DNA of 64,000 nucleotides from Bog-473 sp963843365 (GTDB lineage: Bacteria; Actinomycetota; Acidimicrobiia; Acidimicrobiales; RAAP-2). Below, in pieces: positions 47,272-55,898 of this stretch (positions are counted from its first letter, which is position 1; each line of letters opens with the position of its first letter). Made by a program: the position numbers and the translations under genes. The stretch covers positions 1,116,001 to 1,180,000 of the forward strand of contig CAWJKG010000003.1 of assembly GCA_963843365.1 (NCBI GenBank). Reading direction: 5' to 3'. The notes beneath the pieces are model-generated. The model searched no databases, was not told the DNA's origin, and was given only the letters and a program-made list of their open reading frames with translations.

Positions 47272-47790
47272 TCAGTCCACCCGGCGCAGCGACGCCCGGT
47301 AGCGCACCGCATTGGCGACGTACTCCGCCGCCGAAATGCGGATCATGGCGACATCCGAGCGGCCTTCCAGGACCTTGGCCGGGACCCCGAGTGCGAGAGC
47401 CCCTGGTGGCACGACCATGTGGTTGGGCACCACCGCGTTGGCACCGACGGTCGCTCCCGTTCCGATGACGGCCCAGTGCAGGACCACGCTCCCGGACCCG
47501 GCGAGTGCCTCGTCCTCGATGGTGCACCCCTCCAGATGGGTGAGGTGACCGACCACGCAGCCGTCGCCGATGGCCGTGGGGAAGCCGGGCCCGGCATGGA
47601 CCACGGTGCCGTCCTGTATGGAGGTGCGGGCCCCCACCGTGATGGTGCCGTAGTCGCCCCGCAGGACCGCGCCGGGCCAGACGCTCGACTCGGCGCCGAT
47701 GGTCACGTCGCCGATCACGACCGCGTCGGGGTGCACATACGCGTCGGCATCAATGCGCGGCGCCACGCCTTCTATCTCGTAGATCGGCAC
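47272..47790 (-). CDS. Gamma-class carbonic anhydrase-like protein
   Basis: The 172-residue protein is a left-handed beta-helix with hexapeptide repeats (GDVTIGAESSVWPGAVLRGD; VGARTSIQDGTVVHAGPGFP). The three zinc-ligand positions of gamma carbonic anhydrases are present: His in TVVHAGPG and the two in CVVGHLTHLEGCTIE. Members of this YrdA/PaaY-like group may be carbonic anhydrases or bind other metals without high activity. The GTG at 47790 gives the common start. It follows a zinc-ribbon protein gene on the same strand. Confidence 0.88.
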   Translation of the reverse strand: MPIYEIEGVAPRIDADAYVHPDAVVIGDVTIGAESSVWPGAVLRGDYGTITVGARTSIQDGTVVHAGPGFPTAIGDGCVVGHLTHLEGCTIEDEALAGSGSVVLHWAVIGTGATVGANAVVPNHMVVPPGALALGVPAKVLEGRSDVAMIRISAAEYVANAVRYRASLRRVD

Positions 47791-47801
47791 GGCGGGGCAC
47801 G

Positions 47802-48005
47802 CTACACGTGACCGGCGACCCAGGTGATGCCCTGGTAGCCGCGGTAGCCCAGGTAGATCACGCTGGCGACCAGCATGGCCTTGAAGTACCAGGGGATCGG
47901 CTGCCGCTCCTGCTCCGCCACAATGGTCCCGCACGTGGGGCACTCCCCCTCGTCGCCCAGGTCCTCGTCCTCGACGAGTGCGTCGCACTCCTCGCACCAG
48001 GCCAT
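47802..48005 (-). CDS. Small zinc-ribbon membrane protein
   Basis: The 67-residue protein has a C-x2-C (WCEECDALVED) and a second C-x2-C (ECPTCGTIVAEQ), which together form a zinc ribbon. A membrane helix (WYFKAMLVASVIYLGYRGYQ) follows near the C-terminus. Such zinc-ribbon/membrane modules occur next to der and carbonic-anhydrase-like genes in this lineage. Its function is unknown. ATG start; it is 16 bases after der and 11 bases before the gamma carbonic anhydrase gene, indicating one transcript. Confidence 0.75.
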   Translation of the reverse strand: MAWCEECDALVEDEDLGDEGECPTCGTIVAEQERQPIPWYFKAMLVASVIYLGYRGYQGITWVAGHV

Positions 48006-48021
48006 CAGCGTCGACCGCTCC

Positions 48022-49356
48022 TCATTTCCCCCCGATCCGCACGCGCAGCTTCATGGGCGTGGGGCCGAGCTCGAAGCGTTCCCGGATGCCGCGCTCTATG
48101 TAGCGCAAGTAGGTCTGGGGCAGCCTCCCGTTCGTGAAGAGGGTGAACGTCGGGGGGTCGATCGCCCCCTGGACCGCGTAGCGGATCTTGAACCGGGGCG
48201 CGGGGTGCTTCTGCTGCAACTCCTGGACGGTGCGGTTCAGGGTCCCGGTGGGGATGCGCTGGTGGTAGGCCGTCTCGCAGTCCCGCAACGCAGGGAGGAT
48301 GCGGTGCACGCCCTTCCCGGAGAGGGCGGAGATCTTGAGGACGGGCGCTGCACCGAGGAAGGCGAGCCGGTCCCCCACCCCGGCCAGGACGTCGTCGCGA
48401 TCGTCCACCTCCACCTGGTCCCACTTGTTCAACACCACAATGGCCGGGCAGCCGGAGACGCCGATGCGTTCCGCCAGCCGCTGGTCCTGATGCGACGCTC
48501 CGATGGTGGCGTCGATGACCAGCAGGGCGATGTCGGCCCGTTCCAGCGCCCGCAGCGCACGCAGGGTGGCGTGCTGCTCCGTCCCGCGGTCGGTCTTGGA
48601 CGGCTTGCGCAGTCCGGCGGTGTCGATGAAGCGCACCGGACCGTCCGGTGTCTCGACCACGGTGTCGATGGCGTCGCGCGTCGTGCCGGGCATGTCGTGC
48701 ACGATGGCGCGCTCCTCACCGATGAGCGCGTTGAAGAGCGTCGACTTGCCCACGTTGGGGCGCCCGATGATGGCCACGCTCGGCGTCCCGGGGTCGCCGG
48801 CCTTCCTCGATTTGCCGTGGAGGTAGTCGGCGGGCCGGTCCTCCTCGGCCTCGTCGGGCAGCGGGACCGGCAGCAGCGCCACGACCTCGTCGAGCAGGTC
48901 GCCCGTACCCCGGCCGTGGAGCGAGCTCACCGGGAAGGGATCGCCGAGCCCCAGGGACACGAACTCCCACGCGCCGGCCTCGCGGCTGGTGCCGTCGACC
49001 TTGTTCACGACCAGCCGTACCGGGGGTCCGGCCCGGCGGATCACCTTGGCTGCCGCCAGATCCTCCTCGGTGACACCCGTCGTGACGTCGACCACCATGA
49101 GGATCACGTCGGCCTCGGCCAGCGCCCGCTCGGCCTGGTCGCTCACCTTGGCCTCGAGGGCGTCACCGGCGGCCAGCCAGCCACCGGTGTCCATGATGGA
49201 GAAGGGGACGCCCGACCACTCGGCGGAGAGCTCCTTGCGGTCGCGGGTCACCCCCTGCTCCTCCTCGACGACCGCGGCCCGCGTGCCGACGATGCGGTTC
49301 ACGAGCGACGACTTGCCCACGTTGGGCCGGCCGGCCACCACGACCATGGGGCTCAT
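48022..49356 (-). CDS. der: Ribosome-associated GTPase Der (EngA)
   Basis: Der is a double-domain GTPase needed for 50S ribosome assembly. The 444-residue protein has two complete G domains: GRPNVGKSSLVNRIVG with DTGG and NKVD in the first, and GRPNVGKSTLFNALIG with DTAG and NKWD in the second. A C-terminal KH-like domain (FKIRYAVQGAIDPPTFTLFT) follows. Length is normal. The ATG at 49356 overlaps the end of the DUF512 gene by 4 bases. The frame stays open upstream, but the additional part is a different gene. Confidence 0.97.
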   Translation of the reverse strand: MSPMVVVAGRPNVGKSSLVNRIVGTRAAVVEEEQGVTRDRKELSAEWSGVPFSIMDTGGWLAAGDALEAKVSDQAERALAEADVILMVVDVTTGVTEEDLAAAKVIRRAGPPVRLVVNKVDGTSREAGAWEFVSLGLGDPFPVSSLHGRGTGDLLDEVVALLPVPLPDEAEEDRPADYLHGKSRKAGDPGTPSVAIIGRPNVGKSTLFNALIGEERAIVHDMPGTTRDAIDTVVETPDGPVRFIDTAGLRKPSKTDRGTEQHATLRALRALERADIALLVIDATIGASHQDQRLAERIGVSGCPAIVVLNKWDQVEVDDRDDVLAGVGDRLAFLGAAPVLKISALSGKGVHRILPALRDCETAYHQRIPTGTLNRTVQELQQKHPAPRFKIRYAVQGAIDPPTFTLFTNGRLPQTYLRYIERGIRERFELGPTPMKLRVRIGGK

Positions 49357-50738
49357 GACCCGCACCCCGGCCGGAACGAGGTGCCGTCGAGTGCCCGGCG
49401 CAGCGACGCGCCCTCGGTGGGGACCACCTCCACCGGCCGCGGGAGGTCCGCCAGCGTGAGGCCGTCGAGGAAGCGGCCCTCGTTGAGGCAGGCATCGGGG
49501 AGCAGGCAGCGCTCCTCCGCCGGCACGCCCGCGAGCGCCCGGGCCACGTCCTCGCCCGTGAGCAGGCCGGCCACGCCGATGTTGCCCCCGAAGAAGTCGT
49601 TGTCGACGGCCCGCAGAGCCACGTCCCGGCGGGGGTGCGCTGCCACCAGGGGGGCCAGCACGCGGGCGCCGTAGGTCCCCGTGAGGATCGTGACCGGACG
49701 GCTGTCGGTGCCCGCGGCGACGGTCGGGAGCCGCGGCGCCCGGTAGCCCTCGGCCGGCGCGGCGTCGACCGCGGCGAAGAACCCGTGGCGCACGCCGCCG
49801 GGGCCGCGGGAGGCGGGGTGGGCGAAGGCCTCGGCGAAGGCCCGTGCCATGCCGATGCCGTTCTCGTGCTGGGGGTAGCCGTCGTAGGCCCGCGCCGGGG
49901 GAAGGTCCCTGTGCGCCAGCAGGTAGTACTCGTCGGCCGCGTAGACCATGCGATGCCCGAGGGCCTTCTTGTAGAGGCGCTGCCACTCCTCGACGGTGTC
50001 GACGACCTGTGCCGCCTCCGCCGCGGTGTGCGGGCGCATCTCGGACTCGTGGGAATAGCGGCTCAGCCCCAGCGGCACGGCGCCCACACTCGAGAGTCGC
50101 GGGAAGCGGTCGAGGATGCCGGCCAGCGTGTCCTCGAGGGCGGCGCCGTCGTTGACGCCGGGGCAGACGACGATCTGGCCGTGCACCTCAATGCCGCCGT
50201 CGAGCAGCACCTCCAGCCAGCGCAGGCTGGTCGCTCCCTTGGGGTTGCGGAGCATGCGGGCGCGCAGTTCGGGGTCCGTGCTGTGGATGGACACGAAGAG
50301 CGGCCCGAGGCGCTCGGTCAGGATCCGCTCGGCGTCCAGCTCTGTGAACCGAGTCAGGGTGGTGAAGTTGCCGTAGAGGAAGGACAGCCGGTAGTCGTCG
50401 TCCTTGAGGTAGAGGCTTCGGCGCATGCCCTTGGGCAGCTGGTAGATGAAGCAGAAGGCGCAGTGGTTGTCGCAGGTGCGGATGCGGTCGAAGACGGCCG
50501 AGGAGACCTCCACGCCGAGAGACTCCCCCGCCTCCTTGTCGACCCGCACGACCCGTGGCAGGGGCGCGCCGGCGCGGCGCACGAGCACGCTGAGGTCGCC
50601 GGCATCGCTGAGCCGTTGAAAATCGATGACGTCGCGCGGCTCCTGCCCGTCAATGCTGAGGAGCTCGTCACCCACCGCCAGACCGGCGCGGGCTGCCGGC
50701 GACGCCGCGGTGACCGAAGTCACCGTGGGAGCTGACAT
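49353..50738 (-). CDS. DUF512 protein with PDZ and radical-SAM-like domains
   Basis: The 461-residue protein has an N-terminal PDZ-type segment (SPAARAGLAVGDELLSIDGQ) and a radical-SAM-like cysteine cluster in RTCDNHCAFCFIYQLPKGMR (C-x3-C-x2-C). The DUF512 C-terminal domain covers the last 200 residues. This arrangement is conserved in actinobacteria and often adjoins der, as here. It is predicted to use SAM and a 4Fe-4S cluster for an unknown reaction. ATG start. It overlaps der by 4 bases, so translation is probably coupled. Confidence 0.88.
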   Translation of the reverse strand: MSAPTVTSVTAASPAARAGLAVGDELLSIDGQEPRDVIDFQRLSDAGDLSVLVRRAGAPLPRVVRVDKEAGESLGVEVSSAVFDRIRTCDNHCAFCFIYQLPKGMRRSLYLKDDDYRLSFLYGNFTTLTRFTELDAERILTERLGPLFVSIHSTDPELRARMLRNPKGATSLRWLEVLLDGGIEVHGQIVVCPGVNDGAALEDTLAGILDRFPRLSSVGAVPLGLSRYSHESEMRPHTAAEAAQVVDTVEEWQRLYKKALGHRMVYAADEYYLLAHRDLPPARAYDGYPQHENGIGMARAFAEAFAHPASRGPGGVRHGFFAAVDAAPAEGYRAPRLPTVAAGTDSRPVTILTGTYGARVLAPLVAAHPRRDVALRAVDNDFFGGNIGVAGLLTGEDVARALAGVPAEERCLLPDACLNEGRFLDGLTLADLPRPVEVVPTEGASLRRALDGTSFRPGCGS

Positions 50739-50770
50739 GACCCCAGGTTAGTGCCGATAACCTGGACTTT

Positions 50771-51823
50771 GTGCCCGGAGTGGATCGAGTCATGCTGGCC
50801 GAGCCCCGGGGATTCTGTGCCGGCGTGGAGAAGGCGATCAAGGCCCTGGCCTGGATGGTCCGGGTCTTCGAGCCGCCCGTCTACTGCTACCACGAGATCG
50901 TCCACAACCGGCATGTGGTCGACCGCTTCCGCCGGCAGGGCGTGATCTTCGTCGACGACGTGGCGGACGCCCCCCCGGGTGCACCGCTCATGCTCAGCGC
51001 CCACGGCTCGGCCCCCGAGGTCGTCGAGGCGGCCCGGGCCCGGGGCGGTGCCGTCGTCGATGCGGTCTGCCCCCTCGTCACCAAGGTCCACCACGAGCTG
51101 AAGGTGCGCAGCCGCAAGGGCTTCACCGTGCTCTACGTCGGTCACGCCGGGCACGAGGAGGCGGTGGGCACCATGGCCGTGGCGCCCCAGTCGGTGCGGC
51201 TTCTCGAGCGCGAGGAGGACCTCGACGGGCTCGAGGAGCTGGCCGCGCAGGATGCACCGGTCGCCCTGCTGGCCCAGACCACCCTCAGCCACGACGAGTG
51301 GCGGGGCCTCATGGAGGCGGCGCGGCAGCGCTTCCCCGACCTCTGGATGCCGAACCGGAGCGACCTCTGCTTCGCCACCACCAACCGGCAGGCGGCGCTG
51401 AAGGCCATTGCCTCGGAGTCCGACGCCGTCGTGGTCATCGGGTCCGCCAATTCCTCGAACACCGTGGCCCTCGAGAAGGTGGCCCGCGCCAGTGGCTGCC
51501 CCCGCGTCCTGCGCATCAACGAGGCCGACGAGCTCCCCGACGACCTGTCGGGCACGGTCGGGGTGACGGCCGGCGCCTCGGCCCCCGAGGCCCTGGTCGA
51601 CGAGGTGATCGCCCGCCTGGCCCCGGCCGAGGGCGTGACCGAGGTGACGGTGACCACGGAGGACGAGTACTTCCCCCCGCCTCCCGAGCTGCGGGAGCTG
51701 CTGCGGGCCGTGGGCTCCGTCCTGGCCTTTTTCGCCGGGAAGCCCGGTCCGGGCCGGTCGGACCCGGCGGCCGAGGACCGTTCGGTCTCCGCCGCCGACG
51801 TGCTCGACCTGCTGGCCTCGTGA
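50771..51823 (+). CDS. ispH: 4-hydroxy-3-methylbut-2-enyl diphosphate reductase
   Basis: IspH makes the final isoprenoid precursors IPP and DMAPP in the MEP pathway. The 350-residue protein has the three iron-sulfur cysteines: LAEPRGFCAGVEKAIKALAW (Cys16), VVDAVCPLVTKVHHEL and NRSDLCFATTNRQAALKA. HEIVHN, SAHGSAPEV and GSANSSNT are the substrate segments. The C-terminal extension (LRAVGSVLAFFAGKPGPGRS) is common in actinobacteria. GTG start. It is followed 25 bases later by the HD-domain gene. Confidence 0.97.
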   Translation: MPGVDRVMLAEPRGFCAGVEKAIKALAWMVRVFEPPVYCYHEIVHNRHVVDRFRRQGVIFVDDVADAPPGAPLMLSAHGSAPEVVEAARARGGAVVDAVCPLVTKVHHELKVRSRKGFTVLYVGHAGHEEAVGTMAVAPQSVRLLEREEDLDGLEELAAQDAPVALLAQTTLSHDEWRGLMEAARQRFPDLWMPNRSDLCFATTNRQAALKAIASESDAVVVIGSANSSNTVALEKVARASGCPRVLRINEADELPDDLSGTVGVTAGASAPEALVDEVIARLAPAEGVTEVTVTTEDEYFPPPPELRELLRAVGSVLAFFAGKPGPGRSDPAAEDRSVSAADVLDLLAS

Positions 51824-51848
51824 GGCCCCCGAGCGCGATGATTGGTCC

Positions 51849-52391
51849 ATGACGTTCACCCGGATGGACGAGTCCACGAAGGAACAGTGGCAGGAGATCA
51901 TCGTCGAGACGATCGAGTACGAGTCCGGCATGGCCGATCGCGTGCTGGCCATGTTGGCCGCACTCGAGGACCTCGTCGTCGGCTTCGAGGTCGATCAGCT
52001 CGTCCACTCGCTGCAGACGGCGACGCGGGCCGAGGAGGCCGGCGCGTCGGACGAGGTCGTGGTGGCATCCCTCTGCCACGACATCGGCAAGGTCATCTCG
52101 GTCATGAACCACCCGCGGGTCGTGGCCGAGATCCTGCGCCCCTACGTGAGCGACGACACGTTCCACATGATCGAGGCGCACCAGGACTTCCAGGGCCAGC
52201 ACTACTACGAGTACCTCGGGGCCAACCCCGAGGCGCGCCGCAAGTACGAGGGCGCCTCCTGGTACGCCCTGGCCGAGCAGTTCGCCGACGAGTGGGACCA
52301 GACCAGCTTCGATCCGGACTACCCCACCAAGCCGCTCTCGCACTTCGAGCCCCTGGTCCGCCAGGTCTTCGCCTCGTCGCGGCCAGTTTGA
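51849..52391 (+). CDS. HD-domain protein of the PhnZ/MIOX oxygenase-like type
   Basis: The 180-residue protein has VDQLVHSLQTATRAEEAGAS with the first His, VVASLCHDIGKVISVMNHPR with the HD pair, and FHMIEAHQDFQGQHYYEYLG with further His. The last part (FADEWDQTSFDPDYPTKPLS) carries an Asp corresponding to the distal metal ligand. This pattern matches mixed-valence diiron oxygenases such as PhnZ (phosphonate degradation) and inositol oxygenase rather than a plain phosphohydrolase. The substrate is unknown; no phosphonate genes are nearby. Its stop overlaps the start of the following glycosyltransferase gene. Confidence 0.75.
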   Translation: MTFTRMDESTKEQWQEIIVETIEYESGMADRVLAMLAALEDLVVGFEVDQLVHSLQTATRAEEAGASDEVVVASLCHDIGKVISVMNHPRVVAEILRPYVSDDTFHMIEAHQDFQGQHYYEYLGANPEARRKYEGASWYALAEQFADEWDQTSFDPDYPTKPLSHFEPLVRQVFASSRPV

Positions 52392-53219
52392 GCTCCACAC
52401 GCGGCGCCACCTCGGGCGCCAGCATCCACACCGATCCCGACGCGGGCGCGCCGCGTCATCGAGGAATCCCGCCGCGAGTTCGACGCCCGCTACCCCGATC
52501 TGAAGCTGTCCCCCGTCGTGGGGCTCATCTGCGCCTACGAGGAGGAGGACAACATCGGGGCCGTCCTCGCCGCCATGCCCGCCGAGGCCTGCGGCCTGGC
52601 CGTGACCACCCTGGTGGTCGTCGACGGGGGGAGCGACAGGACGGACCAGGTGGCCAAGGATTCCGGCGCGGTGACCTTCGTGCTGCAGGAGAACCTGGGG
52701 CACGGCTACGCGCTCCGGGTCGGCTACGCGCTCTGCATCGAGCTCGGCGCGCAGTTCGTGGTCACACTCGATGCCGACGGTCAGAACGACCCGGCCGAGA
52801 TCCCGGTCATGCTGCAGCCGCTGGTCGACGACACGTCGGACTTCGTCGTGGCCTCCCGCGTACTCGGCCGCGACACCACCACGGACAAGTTCCGCAAGCT
52901 GGGCGTGCGCGTCTACTCCTACGCCATGAGCGCCATGGGCCACACCAAGCTGACCGACACGTCCAACGGCTACCGCGCGCTGCGCGTCAGCATGCTTGAC
53001 GACATCGCCTACCGCCTGGTGCAGCCGCAGTACCAGACGGCCGAACTGCTCATCATCGCCATGAAGCGGGGCTGGCGGGTCAGCGAGCGGCCGACCCTCT
53101 GGCTCCCGCGGGCCTCGGGCACGACCAAGAAGGGCAAGAACTGGCTCTTCGGCTTCCGCTACGGCAGGGTCGTCCTCGAGACCTGGTGGAAGATGCGCAA
53201 GGAGCCGCACCACCAGTAG
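52388..53219 (+). CDS. Glycosyltransferase family 2 protein, one apparent frameshift near the start
   Basis: The GT-A fold is shown by VGLICAYEEEDNIGAVLAAM, VVVDGGSDRTDQVAKDSGAV, the DxD motif in FVVTLDADGQNDPAEIPVML and VVASRVLGRDTTTDKFRKLG. The N-terminal segment RVIEESRREFDARYPDLKLS is in the same frame, but the first 18 residues (SSTRGATSGASIHTDP) are in another; removing one base near 52439 joins them. A TTG at 52388 would overlap the HD stop by 4 bases. GT2 enzymes use nucleotide-sugars for surface glycans or dolichol-type lipid; the acceptor is unknown. Confidence 0.85.
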
Positions 53220-53244
53220 GGGGTCCCCTCGCGCGCGAGCCCGG

Positions 53245-53991
53245 TCAGTAGCGGCCCGTCTTCGCCCGCGCCTCGTCGTAGACGGCCTGCAGCCGGGGGA
53301 CGAGGGCCGTCGTGGCCGCCCGCACGGCCGACCGGGAGACCCGCCCGCCCTCGGTGCGCGCCGGGGGTGCAATGGCGGGACCGATGACCACCTGGATCGT
53401 GAAGGGCTTCGGGATCGCGCTCCCCTTGGGCATGGCCAGGTCGGAGCCCCCGATGCCGATGGGCACAATGGGCGCGCCGGTCCGCGCCGACAGGAACGCC
53501 GCGCCCTCCATGAGGTCCTCGATCGGGGCGCCCTCGCGGCGGGTGCCCTCGGGGAAGAGGACGAGCAGCTCGCCCCGTTCGAGGACCTCCTCGGCCCGCT
53601 GCAGCGCCTCGCGGTCGGCCGACTCGCGGTGCACCGGGAAGGCGCCGACGGTGAGCAGCAGCTTGCCGAGCCAGCGATGCTTCCACAGCTCGTCCTTCGC
53701 CATGAAGAAGAGCTTGCGCTCGGTGCAGAAGGCGGCGAAGCCGAAGTCGGCGAACGACCGGTGCACCGGCGCCAGAATGGCCGGGCCCGTCTCGGGGATG
53801 TGCTCGCGCCCGACCACCTTGGGGCGGAACAAGACCCAGAGCGCGGTCACGAACAGGCTGCGCTCCACGCGGTAGAGGGGGGAGCGGCGGGGGTCGATGG
53901 CGAAGGGCTGGTGCCGGCCCGGCGCCTCGGTCTCGGTGGCGCCACGACCCCCCTCGTCCGGCGCCGGCGCTCCCCCGGTGTTCACAGCCAC
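53245..53991 (-). CDS. plsC: 1-acyl-sn-glycerol-3-phosphate acyltransferase
   Basis: PlsC makes phosphatidic acid from lysophosphatidic acid. The 248-residue protein has the catalytic HRSFADF motif (H-x4-D), the glycerol-phosphate-binding FPEGTRREGAPIEDL and the segment IVPIGIGGSDLAMPKGS. The N-terminal 30 residues are polar and probably disordered. ATG start; it overlaps the end of the aroA-cmk gene by 10 bases, so translation is coupled. This is the last gene of the seven-gene block. Confidence 0.92.
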   Translation of the reverse strand: MAVNTGGAPAPDEGGRGATETEAPGRHQPFAIDPRRSPLYRVERSLFVTALWVLFRPKVVGREHIPETGPAILAPVHRSFADFGFAAFCTERKLFFMAKDELWKHRWLGKLLLTVGAFPVHRESADREALQRAEEVLERGELLVLFPEGTRREGAPIEDLMEGAAFLSARTGAPIVPIGIGGSDLAMPKGSAIPKPFTIQVVIGPAIAPPARTEGGRVSRSAVRAATTALVPRLQAVYDEARAKTGRY

Positions 53992-55898
53992 GACAGCACC
54001 TCCTCGACCACATCGCGCACGGTGCGCCCGGTCGTATCGAGCCGGTGCGCGTCCGCCGCCTCGCGCAGCGGCGAGGCATCCCGGGTGGAGTCGATGCGGT
54101 CGCGCCGGGCCACACCTTCGGGTTCCTCGTCGTCGCGGCGCCGGGCCCGCTCCTCGGGCGACGCCGTCAGGTAGACCTTGAGCGCGGCGCCGGGGAAGAC
54201 CACCGAACCGATGTCGCGGCCCTCCACAACGCCGCCGCCGTGCGCGCCGGCCCAGGCCCGCTGGCGCGCCACCAGGTGACGGCGCACGTCGGCGTTGGCG
54301 GCGACGACCGAGACGGCCCGGCCCACCTCGGGGGTGCGGATGACGCCGGTGACATCGTGCCCGTCGATGATGACGCGCTCCCCCACTTCAATGGTCGCTG
54401 CCCCGGCGAGGGCGGCCACGGCGTCGTGGTCGTCCGGTGCCGTGCCCGACGCCAGCGCCCGCGCCGCCACGGCCCGGTACATGGCCCCGGTGTCAAGCCG
54501 CTCGACACCCAGCCGCTCGGCCACCGCGCGCGAGACCGTCGACTTCCCGGCGCCGGCGGGACCGTCGATGGCCACCAGCAGGGCGCGCGGTCCCCCCGGC
54601 CCCTCCGTCAGACCCTCGAGGACCTCGGCGAAGGCGGGATAGCTCGTCTCGACGGCGCCGAAGCCGGTGATCAGGCTGCGCTGGCCCGGGCGGGCGGCCA
54701 GCCCGGCCACCGCAGCCGCCATCGCCATGCGGTGGTCGCCCTGGCTGTCGAAGCGGGCACCGCGGAGCGGCCCGCCGACGCCCGTGACGGCCAGGGTGTC
54801 GCCGTCGATCGTGGCCCGGGCCCCGAAGGCCTCGACCATGGTGGCGACGGCGGCCAGCCGGTCCACCTCCTTCACCCGCAGCTCCCCCACGTCGGTGAAG
54901 ACGGTCGTGCCCCGGGCCACCGCCGCCGCCACGGCGAGGATGGGGATCTCGTCGAGCGAGGGGATCTCGCGGGCGGGCACCTCGGTGGCGGTGAGGGGCC
55001 CGGCGGTGGCGCGGATGGTCGTCGTGCCCGGGTCTCCGGGCACCAGCATCACCGACGCCCCCATGCGTTGCAGCACGCCGACATAGCCGAGGCGGGCCGG
55101 GCCGTCGTAGACCCCGGCCACGTCGACCGCGCTGCCCGGCACGACGCACCCGGCCACCGCGAAGAAGGCGGAGGCGGAAGGGTCGCCGGGCACGGTGCGG
55201 TCCACCGGCTTGAGGGAGGAGGCCCGCACCCGCACGACGCGCCCCTCGCCCCACGGCTCGACGGTCAGGTCGGCGCCGGCGTCCACCAACATCTCCTCCG
55301 TATGGGTGCGGGTGGTGACCGCCTCCCGCACGACGGTCGTCCCCGACGCCGAGAGGCCGGCCAGAAGGATGGCCGACTTCACCTGGGCGCTGGCCACCTT
55401 GGAGGTCCAGTCGATCCCGTGCAGCGCGCCGCCGCGCACGCGCAGCGGCGGCTGGCAGCGGTCACCCTTCCCGGTCACGGTGGCGCCCATGAGGCCGAGG
55501 GGCTCGGCCACCCGGTCCATCGGCCGGCTCGAGAGCGACGCGTCCCCGACGAGCTCGGTCTCCCAGTCGAATCCGGCCACCAGGCCGCAGAGGAGGCGCA
55601 TGGAGGTCCCCGAGTTCCCGCAGTCGAGCGGCGCGCCGGACCGGTGCAGCCGGGCCCGGCCGCCGTGGATCACGACGGTCCCGTTGGCGCGGCGCTCCAC
55701 GCCGGCCCCCATGGCCTCGACCGCGGCCAGCGAGGCGGCCACGTCGGCCCCGTCCGACAGCCCGTGGATGACAGACGTGCCCTCGGCCAACGCGCCCAGC
55801 AACACCGACCGGTGCGAGATCGACTTCTCACCCGGCGTGCGCACGGTGCCCTGGCAGGGGACGGCGCCGTCCACGACGAGGATCCGGGGCGCGGTCAC
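53982..55898 (-). CDS. aroA-cmk: Fused EPSP synthase and cytidylate kinase (AroA-Cmk)
   Basis: A single uninterrupted frame encodes both enzymes. Residues 1-425 are AroA (5-enolpyruvylshikimate-3-phosphate synthase): PGEKSISHRSVLLGALAEGT, LDCGNSGTSMRLLCGLVAGF and VKEVDRLAAVATMVEAFGAR. After a short linker (EGLTEGPGGPRALLVA), residues 430-638 are Cmk: IDGPAGAGKSTVSRAVAERL (Walker A), RLDTGAMYRAVAARALASGT and RDIGSVVFPGAALKVYLTAS. AroA is in the shikimate path; Cmk makes CDP from CMP. Fusion of these two is known in some actinobacteria. The GTG at 55898 overlaps tyrA by 4 bases. Confidence 0.95.
   Translation of the reverse strand: MTAPRILVVDGAVPCQGTVRTPGEKSISHRSVLLGALAEGTSVIHGLSDGADVAASLAAVEAMGAGVERRANGTVVIHGGRARLHRSGAPLDCGNSGTSMRLLCGLVAGFDWETELVGDASLSSRPMDRVAEPLGLMGATVTGKGDRCQPPLRVRGGALHGIDWTSKVASAQVKSAILLAGLSASGTTVVREAVTTRTHTEEMLVDAGADLTVEPWGEGRVVRVRASSLKPVDRTVPGDPSASAFFAVAGCVVPGSAVDVAGVYDGPARLGYVGVLQRMGASVMLVPGDPGTTTIRATAGPLTATEVPAREIPSLDEIPILAVAAAVARGTTVFTDVGELRVKEVDRLAAVATMVEAFGARATIDGDTLAVTGVGGPLRGARFDSQGDHRMAMAAAVAGLAARPGQRSLITGFGAVETSYPAFAEVLEGLTEGPGGPRALLVAIDGPAGAGKSTVSRAVAERLGVERLDTGAMYRAVAARALASGTAPDDHDAVAALAGAATIEVGERVIIDGHDVTGVIRTPEVGRAVSVVAANADVRRHLVARQRAWAGAHGGGVVEGRDIGSVVFPGAALKVYLTASPEERARRRDDEEPEGVARRDRIDSTRDASPLREAADAHRLDTTGRTVRDVVEEVLSWL

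Noticed and set aside
46170..47312. Open frame opposite the GAF-GGDEF gene
   Set aside because: Its translation is a His/Gly/Val-rich shadow; the plus strand has clear GAF and GGDEF motifs.
49635..50735. Antisense frame to the DUF512 gene
   Set aside because: Composition is that of a shadow frame; the DUF512 side has the cysteine motif and overlaps with der.
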